64,000 nt of DNA from Rhabditoides inermis (Eukaryota; Nematoda; Chromadorea; Rhabditida; Rhabditidae). Location of the stretch: positions 495,001-559,000 of the forward strand of contig CAWZYM010000301.1 of assembly GCA_963966185.1 (NCBI GenBank), read 5' to 3'. Under the pieces are notes generated by a model. The model was given only the letters and a program-made list of their open reading frames with translations, was not told the origin of the DNA and made no database searches. The position numbers and the translations under genes were made by a program. This document shows, piece by piece, positions 22,269 to 33,967 of this stretch; the first letter of the stretch is position 1, and each line of letters begins with the position of its first letter.

Positions 22269-23124
22269 ATGGACACTGTGAGTCGCCGGCCCCTTGCTGT
22301 CTCCTCCCACTCCGAGCCCATTGACTCGCCCCCTCCACCAGTCCACCTCCTTCTCACCCCCGCCCTTGCAGTATTACTACGTCGACTACCCTGCCTACAG
22401 CTCCTATCTCCCTCCAGATGACACCTTCGCAGCCGCGGCCGCCGGCGCCGACGTCGTCTGCACCCAGCAGATGCTCCAGCAGATGGAGGTACCATTACCG
22501 TAGTCGTTCGGGGTACTGTAGACAATGTGGAAAGCTGAACTCAGCTAAACAACGTGCCGGAGAAGATGCAGGAGGCCGTCCAGTCGCTGAACCTGCAGGA
22601 CATGATGGGAGAGGAGAGGTACGGTAGAGTACCGTATACTTGACTCATCCCCTCTGCGCAGTGTTTCTCTGGAGAAGGTGCTGGAGGCTCTTCCGAGTGA
22701 GCTGGCGACCGCCCACACTCCTCTCGCCAAGACTCCCGCCCGCGGCCCTGCCGTCAAGTACACTGTGTACGAGTCGCAGCCGAGGGGTACGGTACATGGC
22801 ACGAGTACGGTAGAGTACAGTAGCCTTGCAGACCCGCACCTTCTGCCCGCAGATGTGCTGGATGTGATGGCCCGCTACGCGGATTTCTGGCGTGAGCCCC
22901 TCCCCCAGCCGATTCTCAAGAAGGACCGCCCCACTGGTCACATCAAGAGCTTCAGTGCCTACAGACCGAGTGAGTACTGTAGGCAGGGTACTGTATCTAC
23001 AGTATGCATTGCAGACCAGGTGGACGTGACTGGTACGGCGACGGAGAAGAAGATTCAGTACGACGAGTACGATAAGCCGCTCATCTCTACTCCGCGTCTC
23101 ATCAACAGAGGAAGGAGGGCGTAG
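22269..23124 (+). CDS. Unrecognised 190-aa protein, copy A
   Basis: Not recognised. Exons 22269-22277, 22372-22488, 22545-22618, 22662-22786, 22832-22969 and 23015-23124 join to 190 residues. The ATG was chosen because the frame upstream of it is not conserved between copies A and C (24 versus 26 bases), whereas everything downstream is. The N-terminus is Tyr/Pro-rich (MDTYYYVDYPAYSSYLPPDD) followed by an Ala run. Next comes a helical Gln/Met segment and a basic, Pro-containing C-terminal half (DVMARYADFWREPLPQPILK, then IKSFSAYRP), ending in RINRGRRA-like basic residues. There is no signal peptide or membrane span. Introns contain TACGGTA/TACAGTA palindromes. AATAAA at about 23216 may be its polyadenylation signal. 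Near-identical copies are B (inverted) and C. Confidence 0.78.
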
Positions 23125-23355
23125 ATTGGCGGGCGGGAGAGAAGAAGAGACTAGAAGACACTATCCCATTGCAATTGTTCGGCTTACATGTGCACTTGAA
23201 ATGTTCCCTCACTCAATAAAGAGTTTAGCGATTGACTGGTTTTGTGTTCTGAAAACGCGGATAAATTGTGGCGACGTAACACGTAATGCCGGTTCGTTAG
23301 TATTCGGTGTGATCTCGCATGATTCTCGCTTGAATTCAGTCGAGTAGTGGAATCA

Positions 23356-23994
23356 ATGTTACGCGTTCTAGTCACTCTCTTTCTTACTATAGCCACCACT
23401 CTCGCCACCTTCCATCATGTGTTTTTCATCGGTACGCCAACAACCAGTGACTAGGTTCCGGTAATATACTGTAGGTTCGATCGTTTGCCCAGCCGAATCG
23501 GGGAACGACAACTTGTCGAAGATTGAAGCCGAAATTGTATTGATGGAAAACGATGATCCATCAAATGGCGTAATCTCATTTATATGGTTCTTCGGACAGT
23601 CACTCATCGGTGAGAGAAGGGAGGAGAAAGAAGGTGACTGATTGTAGACAAACACGATGTTCTCGCCAAGAAAATGGTGTATTTCAACGCGTCACAGAGT
23701 GGTGTTCTACGAATATCTGGAGGGGAGAACGAAGTAGGATTCATAGAGCCCTATCTACTCATAAGACACAACTGCTATGTGAGTGATCTATGCACAAAAA
23801 GCTCATCAGTGTCTCAAAAGCTGCCTGATTCACGATTGTTCCAGGACAAGCCATGTTCGATGACGTATCCTCGGAATTCCGACTACTTCGAGACAGACTA
23901 TGATCAGACCGTGTATGTGAGCGAGGAGGGAAACAAGAAAGAGGGAGCGCCGCTCAGACTCATTTGCGATAATCCAGTGCGAAATGGGCATTGA
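23356..23994 (+). CDS. Transthyretin-like (TTL, DUF290) secreted protein, intact copy
   Basis: Nematode-type TTL protein, probably secreted; TTR-52 of C. elegans, which bridges dying cells and phagocytes, belongs to this family. Exons 23356-23431, 23475-23609, 23648-23778 and 23845-23994 give 163 residues. A signal peptide (MLRVLVTLFLTIATTLATFH) opens the protein. The family core follows: an acidic strand (VLMENDDP), then DVLAKKMVYFNASQSGVLRI, then FIEPYLLIRHNCY, then a Cys in DKPCSMTYP. Potential N-glycosylation occurs at NAS. The cysteines in HNCY and KPC match the conserved pair. The copy in unit 2 has a one-base insertion in the signal peptide. Confidence 0.88.
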
Positions 23995-24414
23995 TTGAGT
24001 GATAACTGTTGTATAGACATAACTTTATCATCTGCACTATCATATAATTGAAATATGATAAGTTTTCATGCTGAACGGTGTACAATAGATCCTTCCATTA
24101 AACCGAATGAGTTGACACCGTAGGGACAACTATCGGCTGTCTGTAATAATAGTATAGTGATCACAATAATACTACATAATATTAACAACAATTAAAGGAC
24201 ATTAAAACTCGCAGTCAACAATCAAAGTGGGAGTGACATTTCTCCAAAAATCACACCCTCTTCTCTCTCCTCGCCCCATTATCGATCGACGATGACTCAT
24301 CCCCATTTACTCAGTTCGGATCATATTAATGTTATTTTCGTATTATGATTCAATTTTCATACATTGATTTTCTTTGAATGTACTGATAATGCAGGCAGGA
24401 GTGCTTTGGTTGAG

Positions 24415-24681
24415 ATGCCGCTGTACTTCACTCCTCATCGTCGCAGACAGCGCACCCGCACCGAGGGAGACAGCTGCGGACGCACCCTGTCCGAGACGAG
24501 TGCAGCAGGGGAACAGGTGCCACAGTCTATCCTACCACCACTTACCCCTCCTCGCCAGGACCACTGGCGCGAGGGCTGGATGGATGAGGTGGAGCGCGCG
24601 ACGGCGTATCGCCCCACCGAGATGCAATGGCACCAGCTCGACAGCCACTCTCCCGCCGTATGTAGTGGGTGTTGTATGTGT
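24415..24681 (+). pseudogene. Truncated 5' exon of the zinc-finger-like gene (unit 1)
   Basis: Matches exon 1 of the intact gene at 35294-35536 almost base for base, including the donor GTATGTAG and 24 bases of intron. Identity ends at 24681, where LINE sequence starts. All downstream exons are missing from this unit, so this copy cannot make the protein. Confidence 0.85.
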
Positions 24682-26658
24682 CGACTATGATCTTTTTCAA
24701 GAGTGGCTTGCTCTCCCCACTTCGACCCGTAAGACCAAGTACGAGGAGTGCGATCAGAAAATTAAGAAGTTGCTCGCAAAGTATAAGAAATCGGTGGAGC
24801 GTGCCATCGCCAGGAGTGGTGACAAGAATCGCTTCTACAACTATGTCAACAGTCGTCTCAGTTCTTCATCACCAGTCTCCATTCTATGCGACTCCGCCGG
24901 CCGCCCCGTTGTCAACGATTCTGCCAAGGCATCTCTCCTCGCCTCTGCCTTTCAGTCGGTTTTCACTGTAGACGACGGTTCATCTCCTCCTTTTCCGCGT
25001 CAGTCAATGTCTACGTCGATGCCGTACTTTGCCCCGCACGACATTTGCCGTCTCATTGAGAACTGGTCTCTCTCACACGCGCTCACTCCGGATCGATTGC
25101 CCATGTTGTTCCTCAAGCGAGTTGCCGTTGCCGTCGCGGAACCACTCGCCATGGTCTTCAATACCAGCATCTGTACTGGCGTTGTTCTTTCTCTTTGGAA
25201 ATCCTCCTTTGTCACACCGATTCCTAAGGAGAAAGGAGCCACCGACCCTCTCAAGTTCCGCCCGATCTCCAGCACCTCTTTCGCTTGTCGGGTGTTCGAG
25301 CGCATTCTTAAGGAGTACATGGTCCGCCACATCTCTGCCCGCCACATTGTTCCCTCCGAACAGTTTGGCTTCGTTTCTCGTAAGTCCGCCGAGCTTCAGC
25401 TACTCGAATGTCTCAACAATTGGACTGCTGCCGTCGACAGAAAGGAGGTCGTCGATGTCATCTACTTCGACTTCAGCAAAGCATTCGACAGGGTATCTCA
25501 CCCTAAGCTTTTGCTGAAGCTATCGTCTCTAGGGTTCAACCAAGCTATTGTCGAGTGGATTCGCAACTACATCACTGGTCGCACTTTTCAAGTCCGCATT
25601 GGCACATCTTTCTCCGACCCCTGTGACACCATCTCTGGTGTTCCACAGGGAACAGTTCTTGGTCCCGTGCTGTTCAACATCTACACGGCAGATCTCGTTC
25701 CTCTCATAAGGCCACACGCGACATGTCGAGTCTACGCAGACGATCTCAAGGTCTCCTATTCATTTCACCCTGGCGACGACTGCAGCCCACTACAGGCGGC
25801 TATCAATATCGTGGATAAATGGTCCTCCATCTGGCAGCTACCACTCGCTCCTCACAAGATCTCGGCTTTACACATTGACCGAAAGAATCCCTCTCACGTC
25901 TACACGGTCTCAGGCAGCAACATCACATCGGTTGACGAGGTGGTCGATCTAGGTTTCACCATCACATCTAACCTCCACTTCGGCAAACACTGCAACAAGG
26001 TCTTCAGGTTAGCTTTCAATCGGGCTTTCACCATCTATCGTTCTATCGTTTCGGCCGATCAGCAATTTCTCCTTGCCATCTATACCACATACATCCGCCC
26101 TCTTCTGAAGTACGGTACATGTGTCTTCAACCCGCACGACAAGGCATCAATCGCGCTGCTGGAAAGGGTTCAAAACTATGTCACTCGTCTCATTTCGGCT
26201 CGGTCTTCTCTCACAGATCTTGATTCCTCGCAGCGCAACTCTATCATGGGTCTCCAATCTCTTCAACACCGGCGGCATATCAACGACATCGTGATGTTCT
26301 ACAAGATTCTTGCGGGCTTCGTTGACGTAGATAAGGAGGGTCTCTTCGAACTGCGACCGTCGAGGCTGCGTGGGAACGATCTACAAGTGGTCCGTCCTCG
26401 GTTTCGGCTCCTCACTCGGCAGCACGTCTTCAACGTGCGCGTTACCAAATTCTCTCACTTGCTTCCTAGTAGTTGTCTCAATACATTGGCCCCGTCTGCT
26501 GCATTATCCCCATCCGCTTTCAAACGGCAGCTCCACCTTTTGAGAGATGTTTCGCTGTAATCCTTTTTTTTCTTCTCGCTTAGATTGTATTGGTTCTTGT
26601 CTGTTCATTATTGTTTTTTTTCACGTGTTAATAATCAACCGTATAAATTATTATTACT
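24682..26658 (+). mobile_element. 5'-truncated CR1/jockey-type LINE with reverse transcriptase
   Basis: The RT frame runs from about 24682 to a stop at 26560. RT blocks in order: KFRPISSTSFACRVFERI, EQFGFVSRKSAELQLLE, VIYFDFSKAFDRVSHPK (palm Asp), ISGVPQGTVLGPVLFNIY, and CRVYADDLKVSY with the catalytic Asp pair at about 25730-25745. The thumb segment contains TTYIRPLLKYGTCVF. No endonuclease domain lies upstream; instead the sequence joins the first intron of the zinc-finger-like gene, so the copy is 5' truncated. The RT frame itself is uninterrupted, which suggests a recent insertion. A 3' UTR of about 95 bp ends in a TTATTATTACTAC tail before the inverted copy B begins. Confidence 0.88.
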
Positions 26659-27853
26659 ACTCGACTGAGTTCAAGCGAGAATCATGCGAGATCACAACGA
26701 ATACTAACGAACCGGCATTACGTCGCCACAATATATCCGCGTTTTCAGAACACAAAACCAGTCAATCGCTAAACTCTTCATTGAGTGAGGGAACATTTCA
26801 AGTGCACATGTAAGCCGAACAATTGCAATGGGATAGTGTCTTCTAGTCTCTTCTTCTCTCCCGCCCGCCAATCTACGCCCTCCTTCCTCTGTTGATGAGA
26901 CGCGGAGTAGAGATGAGCGTCTTATCGTACTCGTCGTACTGAATCTTCTTCTCCGTCGCCGTACCAGTCACGTCCACCTGGTCTGCAATGCATACTGTAG
27001 ATACAGTACCCTGCCTACAGTACTCACTCGGTCTGTAGGCACTGAAGCTCTTGATGTGACCAGTGGGGCGGTCCTTCTTGAGAATCGGCTGGGGGAGGGG
27101 CTCACGCCAGAAATCCGCGTAGCGGGCCATCACATCCAGCACATCTGCGGGCAGAAGGTGCGGGTCTGCAAGGCTACTGTACTCTACCGTACTCGTGCCA
27201 TGTACCGTACCCCTCGGCTGCGACTCGTACACAGTGTACTTGACGGCAGGGCCGCGGGCGGGAGTCTTGGCGAGAGGAGTGTGGGCGGTCGCCAGCTCAC
27301 TCGGAAGAGCCTCCAGCACCTTCTCCAGAGAAACACTGCGCAGAGGGGATGAGTCAAGTATACGGTACTCTACCGTACCTCTCCTCTCCCATCATGTCCT
27401 GCAGGTTCAGCGACTGGACGGCCTCCTGCATCTTCTCCGGCACGTTGTTTAGCTGAGTTCAGCTTTCCACATTGTCTACAGTACCCCGAACGACTACGGT
27501 AATGGTACCTCCATCTGCTGGAGCATCTGCTGGGTGCAGACGACGTCGGCGCCGGCGGCCGCGGCTGCGAAGGTGTCATCTGGAGGGAGATAGGAGCTGT
27601 AGGCAGGGTAGTCGACGTAGTAATACTGCAAGGGCGGGGGTGAGAAGGAGGTGGACTGGTGGAGGGGGCGAGTCAATGGGCTCGGAGTGGGAGGAGACAG
27701 CAAGGGGCCGGCGACTCACAGTGTCCATGACAGTCGACCGACTGCTGCGGCCGTAGCTGGCAACACTCCCCCTCCTGTCATTTCGAGAGAGGGGAGAGAA
27801 GGAGAGAACACATCGCAGTTCCAAATGGAGATGCGTGAGAGAGAAGCAGCAGC
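26659..27853. repeat. Inverted copy of 22147-23348 (arm B)
   Basis: Reverse complement of unit 1 sequence from just upstream of the 190-aa gene to just past its 3' flank. It begins immediately after the LINE tail. With arm A it forms an inverted repeat of about 1.2-kb arms around a 3.3-kb spacer. Identity is very high; the two encoded proteins differ by one residue in the part compared. Confidence 0.88.
26873..27728 (-). CDS. Unrecognised 190-aa protein, copy B (inverted)
   Basis: Mirror image of copy A with the same six-exon structure and the same span (856 bp), all junctions preserved and no frame disruption seen. One substitution changes Pro to Thr near the C-terminus (DKPLIS to DKTLIS). 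Its upstream region matches copy A for only about 120 bp before the start, so it may lack part of the original promoter. Confidence 0.7.
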
Positions 27854-27856
27854 GTG

Positions 27857-28000
27857 TGTGTCTGTAACGCAGACAACAGAATAGTCGCAAGTGACTGAGC
27901 CGCGCCATGAATGACGTCATAGCACAGAACCATTCCGAAAACATCAAAGTTCCAGAACAGATAGAGAAGTAAGTAAAGGAGAGAGAGGGAATAAAGAGAG

Positions 28001-28060
<60 letters not shown>

Positions 28061-28222
28061 GAAAGGAGAAACAAAATGTGGTGTATGTGAGAGAATAAAT
28101 GAGAGTGTATGTGTCTGTAACGCAGACAACAGAATAGTCGCAAGTGACTGAGCCGCGCCATGAATGACGTCATAGCACAGAACCATTCCGAAAACATCAA
28201 AGTTCCAGAACAGATAGAGAAG
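27857..28222. repeat. Two copies of a 113-bp unit separated by a GA microsatellite
   Basis: A block starting at TGTGTCTGTAACGCAGACA and ending near CAGATAGAGAAG occurs at about 27857-27970 and again at about 28110-28222. Between them lies a (GA)n run at about 28009-28057. Confidence 0.85.
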
Positions 28223-28594
28223 AAAGGAGAAACAAAATGTGGTGAGAATAAAGGAAACTGCAGACGCGGGTAGAGAAAAAGTTAGAAAGGGATAAAGAGA
28301 GAAAGAGCTCAAGAGAGGTAGTCAGATTGCAACATACCTGAAAAGCAGTGAAGAGTGCACTGCTTACTGCTTGAACTCAATCCGATCACATCTTGAATAG
28401 AAGCATGTATGACTGAAGTTGCTCATTTCCCAGTGATCAAATTGAAAAGAGAATGATCAGCTATTGTAAAGTTGAGTGTTTTGTTCAGAGTCACTCACTC
28501 ACAGTGTTATATCCGATGAATTGGTTGTTTTCGATCAAAATACCCAGATATGTATGTATATACTATCACTAGACTATGCTTAGCATCATTTCAT
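28223..28594. other. Spacer between repeat blocks
   Basis: No gene or structured element is seen in this stretch between the GA-rich duplication and the 133-bp array. Confidence 0.4.
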
Positions 28595-29572
28595 AGTCTT
28601 CGATCCTGCCCCACCAAGACTTTTCCGAGCGGGACGGACCGTTGACAGCATCAGCGGAACTACAATGTTACCTAATTCGCTATTTTGTTGCTCCACCACT
28701 ATGTTGTGCATCATCTCACAGTCTTCGATCCTGCCCCACCAAGACTTTTCCGAGCGGGACGGACCGTTGACATATGATCAGCATCAGCGGAACTACAATG
28801 TTACCTAATTCGCTATTTTGTTGCTCCACCACTATGTTGTGCATCATCTCACAGTCTTCGATCCTGCCCCACCAAGACTTTTCCGAGCGGGACGGACCGT
28901 TGACATATGATCAGCATCAGCGGAACTACAATGTTACCCAATTCGCTATTTTGTTGCTCCACCACTATGTTGTGCATCATCTCACAGTCTTCGATCCTGC
29001 TCCACCAAGACTTTTCCGAGCGGGACGGACCGTTGACATATGATCAGCATCAGTAGAACTACAATGTTACCTAATTCGCTATTTTGTTGCTCCACCACTA
29101 TGTTGTGCATCATCTCACAGTCTTCGATCCTGCCCCACCAAGACTTTTCCGAGCGGGACGGACCGTTGACATATGATCAGCATCAGTAGAACTACAATGT
29201 TACCTAATTCGCTATTTTGTTGCTCCACCACTATGTTGTGCATCATCTCACAGTCTTCGATCCTGCCCCACCAAGACTTTTCCGAGCGGGACGGACCGTT
29301 GACATATGATCAGCATCAGTAGAACTACAATGTTACCTAATTCGCTATTTTGTTGCTCCACCACTATGTTGTGCATCATCTCACAGTCTTCGATCCTGCC
29401 CCACCAAGATTTTTCCGAGCGGGACGGACCGTTGACATATGATCAGCATCAGCGGAACTACAATGTTACCTAATTCGCTATTTTGTTGCTCCACCACTAT
29501 GTTGTGCATCATCTTACAGTCTTCGATCCTGCCCCACCAAGACTTTTCCGAGTGGAACGGACCGTTGAACAA
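28595..29572. repeat. 133-bp tandem satellite, about 7-8 units
   Basis: Units can be registered on CGATCCTGCC at 28601, 28726, 28859, 28992, 29125, 29258, 29391 and 29524. All spacings are 133 bp except the first (125 bp, lacking ATATGATC). Units differ by only a few substitutions, so the array is recently homogenised. It sits directly left of the truncated phosphatase copy, at the junction between the duplication units. Open frames inside it are periodic artefacts. Confidence 0.95.
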
Positions 29573-29689
29573 TAATCAACATCTCTATGTTACGCGTCAA
29601 ACCAAACTCAACAAACTATCTAAAATAGCTAAGAAAACAAAACATTGAAATACCGCCTTCAAACTATTTTGACGATTCTGAGAAGAGTC

Positions 29690-31232
29690 GTAGATGAAGT
29701 GGAGGATGCGGCGCTTCTGCCCGCTCTCCTTGTCGCAAAGAACGAGGCAAGTCGCGTCGTAGTTGTTGCGCACGTTCACAACACCAGTGTTCTCCACCTA
29801 CAAAGCGAGTGTGGAGAAGGAGTGGAGAAAGAGCAGAGGAGAAGGAGCAGCCGAGAGGGAGCAGGGGAGAGGGAGCAGGGGAGAAGAAGCAGTACCTCAT
29901 ACGGCCCGTAGCACTTCTTCTCTCCAGAGTTGGCAGGAATGTACACGGGCAGCTATCGTCGTCCAGAGGAATCATCGACACCTGGGTATACTGTAGTTAC
30001 AGTATCTTTACCTTTACAGTCATATGTACCACAATGCATGACTTGTTAGTCCACGTCATAGCCCAGAACTGTTCGACAGTGCGCTGCAGGGGAGCCTGCA
30101 ACAAGTATGATCGTCTTTCTCTCTCCCCCATCCCCATCTCTCTCCTCACCTGACAGATGATGAACTTGCGAAGCTGTCTGTACCCATCCACATAGTTCGC
30201 GTGAATGTAGTCATGACCGTCCGAGCACGGTACCTAGAATACTGTAGGTACAGTAACCAGTAACCAGTATCAAGTGCAGTATCCCGTACCTTGACCCTGT
30301 TGACCTCGATACAGGGAATGTCGAGGAATCTATTGTACATCTCGTACTTGTAGAAGGAAGACGCGCAACGCCGCTGATCACGCTGAAATACGGCAGCTAC
30401 AGTACTTAGGAATACGGTAATTACAGTTACCTGGTACTTAGGAATACGGTATTTACAGTAACCTGGTACCATACCGTACCTGGATGATGAGAGTGTACCG
30501 GAAGAAGAGGCTGTAAACGTTGGCGGCAGATAGCTGTCCGGCGTATCGATCGATCGTCATGTCTTCCTCCCCCTTATCGAAGAAGAAACCGTCCTTCGAC
30601 AGTTCGAACCTGCAGATGACGTTGTCAGAAGACGTTACGACGTCTTCAGACTCACTTGGTGTTGTCGATGGGCTCAGTGAACATCATAGACGCGGCAGGG
30701 CACGCTTCGCAGCACGAAACGCTTTCCGCGTCAGATTCTACGATAGATTACAGTAACCCTAGGTAGGCACAGTATGCGTACCGTAGCAGCTGGATGCAGC
30801 AGAGGGCGGGGTGTGGGTGGTGATTCCGGTCAGTCTTGGGAGAGCGAGGGGCGACAGAGGTACACTGCGTGGATGCCATGGAGATGGAGGAAGACGAACG
30901 GGCCGGCGACACTGTCGACTGAGTTCCGGCGCGCGCCGTCGCAACAGGGGACCGAGTCTGGAAGAGAAGAGAGGATGAAGAACGGCCAAGGACTGGGCAC
31001 CTTGGGTGTTTTGGTGGGAGTGGGCGGGGCGCGGGCAGTGGCGAGCGGCACCGGGGACGCCGTCTGGAAGGGAGAGGAGGAGGGTGGAGAGGGGACAGAC
31101 GGACAGACGGACCTTTGGCGTCTTTGCCTGGCTGGGTGGTTTGGACATGGAAGAGAGGGGAGACCACTCGGTGCGAGCGAGGGGAGGCGACTGGCAGGGG
31201 AATGGAAGGGCGACGCAGGATCGACACGACAT
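29690..31232 (-). pseudogene. Truncated, frameshifted tyrosine phosphatase copy (unit 2)
   Basis: Homologous to exons 1 to 10 of the intact phosphatase. The copy ends inside exon 10 at the codons for HFIY, before the WPD loop, so the WPD Asp, the catalytic Cys loop and the Q-loop are absent. It also has a one-base deletion in the exon 9 equivalent near 29948 (GGG against GGGG at 19128-19131), which shifts frame in the PVYIPANSG segment. The N-terminal exons and splice sites remain largely intact, with further small differences such as an extended Ser/Pro region near 30800-30860. Confidence 0.85.
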
Positions 31233-31606
31233 CGAAAGGAAAATGAAGACGCGGATTTCTTATGCAGTAAAAAATGTGCAAAATAATGCCGGTATTCAAT
31301 AAACGCATAACATCAAACAAACTCATCACCACACATTGACAGGTCGAGTTGCTTGAAAGAGAGAAGAGACCGCGCTGAGATAGATGTATTGATAGATTAT
31401 AAAGCAAAGCAAACAAACAAGCATGCACAACCTACATAGCACACACTGTTTCTGCCCTATCACCTGACACAGATATACATTCTTACATATATGATAGATG
31501 ACTAGCTACTGACTAAGACGGAGCTTTTCGAGGATGAGGGAGAAGTGTCGGAGGCAAAACGAGGGAGTAATGAGGGTGCACGCAGGAGAAAATGGGGTGA
31601 AAGAGA

Positions 31607-31656
<50 letters not shown>

Positions 31657-33113
31657 ATCAACTACCTATGAACTAAGAAGATCTGAGATAGAGAGAGAGA
31701 AAAAAAGAGAAAGAGAGACTAACTATGCACTAAAATGAATTGTTCTACTAAGCGCTGTTTGATACAGATTACTAAGAGAGAAAGAAAGAAAGAAAGAGAG
31801 ATAATAGATAGATATATAGATAGAGAGAGAGAGAGAGAGAGGAGAGAGAGCCGGGCCCAACGCGCTGATAACGAAACAGATAGATATGAGAGAGAATAGA
31901 GTGAGTAGGTAGAGTGAGTAGTGAGCGTGGTAAGAAGAGAGAGCAAGAGACAGAGAGATCAATCTTGAACTCATATTCACTGAGAACGGAAATGTTGGAA
32001 ACAGCTTGCGCAAAACAGCGAGGCGAGGCGAGAACAGAATGAGTAAGTGAGTGAGTGATTGGGGGGAGAGCCGAGTGGCAGAAGACTGTGTGACCGGAGT
32101 GTTGCGAAACAAAAGTGAGCGAGCGGACTTCTGGCGCGCCCGCAATTGAAGGACGGTAGATAAATAACATTCAGGGAATGAAGGACAGAGAGAGTGCATA
32201 TGAATCCGGATAAAGGAGAGGGAAAGAGAAAAGAGAGTGAGTGAGATTCAATAAACGCATAACATCTAACATCAAACAAACTCAATCAATCGATCAATCG
32301 TTTATCCGGAATCGTTATATCTGAATATGACAACACAATCATAATGATATGGAGCATACAGTAGTGCCTAAGATGCTAGTTACATAATAGGCTAACGCCG
32401 GGGAAAGACAGGTAGGCTGACAAGGTTAGTGGTGGGAAGACGATACTTGATCGATAATCATTCCTGGACCATTAGAGTACCATTCTTGACGTGAAGAGCT
32501 CCGAGGATTCCTTTGCTTCCATGCCAATTAGTATCTCCTCGCGCCATAGCTGCTTCCATATGAGGATACTTCCCGCCGCCTCACTGGTTACTCGAGAAGG
32601 ATTCTTGTCGATGACCGAACATTCGGCGGCGGTGGGGCAAAATGAGGATCCGACCGCGCGCCGCGGGGAAAAGAAGAAGATCACCACACATTGACAGGTC
32701 GAGTTGCTTGAAAGAGAGAAGAGACCGCGCTGAGATAGATGTATTGATAGATATACATTCTTACATATATGATAGATGATGATGTATTGTTGCGTGTTGG
32801 CATCTCTATGTTCTTCTCGAAAGCTAGCAAGGGTCTAGCCACATGGAGAGACGAAAGGAACAATGTCATCAAAACACAGTGCATCGACAGAAAAAAGACA
32901 TGCATTTCCACACTTCTCGTACACTACTGAAATGTACTCATAGTCAGTTATTCATACTATCGACTGCATTCTAGAAAGTACCGTATTTGATGCTATAGGA
33001 CAAATAATAAAGACAAATCAATTATAAAGGGGCGATGTGTTCTCTCCCCTCTCTCGAAATGACAGGAGGTCTTCAGTCTCGCCAGCCACCGCCGCAGCAG
33101 TCGGTCGACTGTC
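31233..33113. other. Repeat-rich region between the phosphatase copy and small-gene copy C
   Basis: Two different direct repeats bracket material absent from unit 1. A 20-base core (TTCAATAAACGCATAACATC) occurs near 31295 and 32250. A longer block starting at CACCACACATTGACAGGTCG occurs near 31326 and 32682. GA microsatellites lie at about 31614-31653 and 31818-31840. The flank from about 32780 matches 21830 onward in unit 1. No gene is seen. Confidence 0.6.
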
Positions 33114-33967
33114 ATGGACACTGTGAGTCGCCGGCCCCTTGCTGTCTCCTCCCACTTCCATTGACAAGCGCCCTTCCACCAATCCACCTCCTTCTCACCG
33201 CCCGCCCTTGCAGTATTACTACGTCGACTACCCTGCCTACAGCTCCTATCTCCCTCCAGATGACACCTTCGCAGCCGCGGCCGCCGGCGCCGACGTCGTC
33301 TGCACCCAGCAGATGCTCCAGCAGATGGAGGTACCATTACCCTAGTCGTTCGGGGTACTGTAGACAATGTGGAAAGCTGAACTCAGCTAAACAACGTGCC
33401 GGAGAAGATGCAGGAGGCCGTCCAGTCGCTGAACCTGCAGGACATGATGGGAGAGGAGAGGTACGGTAGAGTACCGTATACCTAACTCATTCCTCCCTCT
33501 GCAGTGTTTCTCTGGAGAAGGTGCTGAATGCTCTTCCGAGTGAGCTGGCGACCGCCCACACTCCTCTCGCCAAGACTCCCGCCCGCGGCCCTGCCGTCAA
33601 GTACACTGTGTACGAGTCGCAGCCGAGGGGTACGGTACATGGCACGAGTACGGTAGAGTACAGTAGCCTTGCAGACCCGCACCTTCTGCCCGCAGATGTG
33701 CTGGATGTGATGGCCCGCTACGCGGATTTCTGGCGTGAGCCCCTCCCCCAGCCGATTCTCAAGAAGGACCGCCCCACTGGTCACATCAAGAGCTTCAGTG
33801 CCTACAGACCGAGTGAGTACTGTAGGCAGGGTACTGTATCTACAGTATGCATTGCAGACCAGGTGGACGTGACTGGTACGGCGACGGAGAAGAAGATTCA
33901 GTACGACGAGTACGATAAGCCGCTCATCTCTACTCCGCGTCTCATCAACAGAGGAAGGAGGGCGTAG
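33114..33967 (+). CDS. Unrecognised 190-aa protein, copy C
   Basis: Same six-exon structure as copy A, starting at the equivalent ATG (33114) and ending in the same stop context. No frame disruption is visible. The differences I saw are Glu to Asn in the KVLEALPSE segment and small changes in introns. The region before exon 1 differs in length from copy A by two bases, which argues that translation starts at this ATG and not upstream. Confidence 0.75.

Larger units (their letters stand above)
18803..24681. repeat. Segmental duplication, unit 1
   Basis: This segment recurs in the same orientation and order at about 29690-35560, with an offset of about 10.84-10.85 kb (PTP at 19668 matches 30520; TTL at 23674 matches 34512). 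Long stretches are near-identical, including introns. The central parts (about 20.4-21.8 kb and 31.3-32.8 kb) have diverged or been replaced. The right limit in unit 1 is the LINE junction at about 24681. Confidence 0.9.

Noticed and set aside
24374..26560. A 728-aa continuous open frame running from the zinc-finger-like exon into the LINE
   Set aside because: The upstream part is in the wrong frame for the zinc-finger-like protein and is followed in the intact copy by an intron donor; the join is accidental, and only the part from about 24682 is LINE protein.
28595..29572. Array of repeats considered as a CRISPR array
   Set aside because: The units are contiguous 133-bp tandem copies without unique spacers, in a nematode genome; this is a satellite.
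32472..32687. Minus-strand 71-aa frame in the repeat-rich region
   Set aside because: No recognisable domain, no matching sequence in unit 1 and no splice context; left unannotated.
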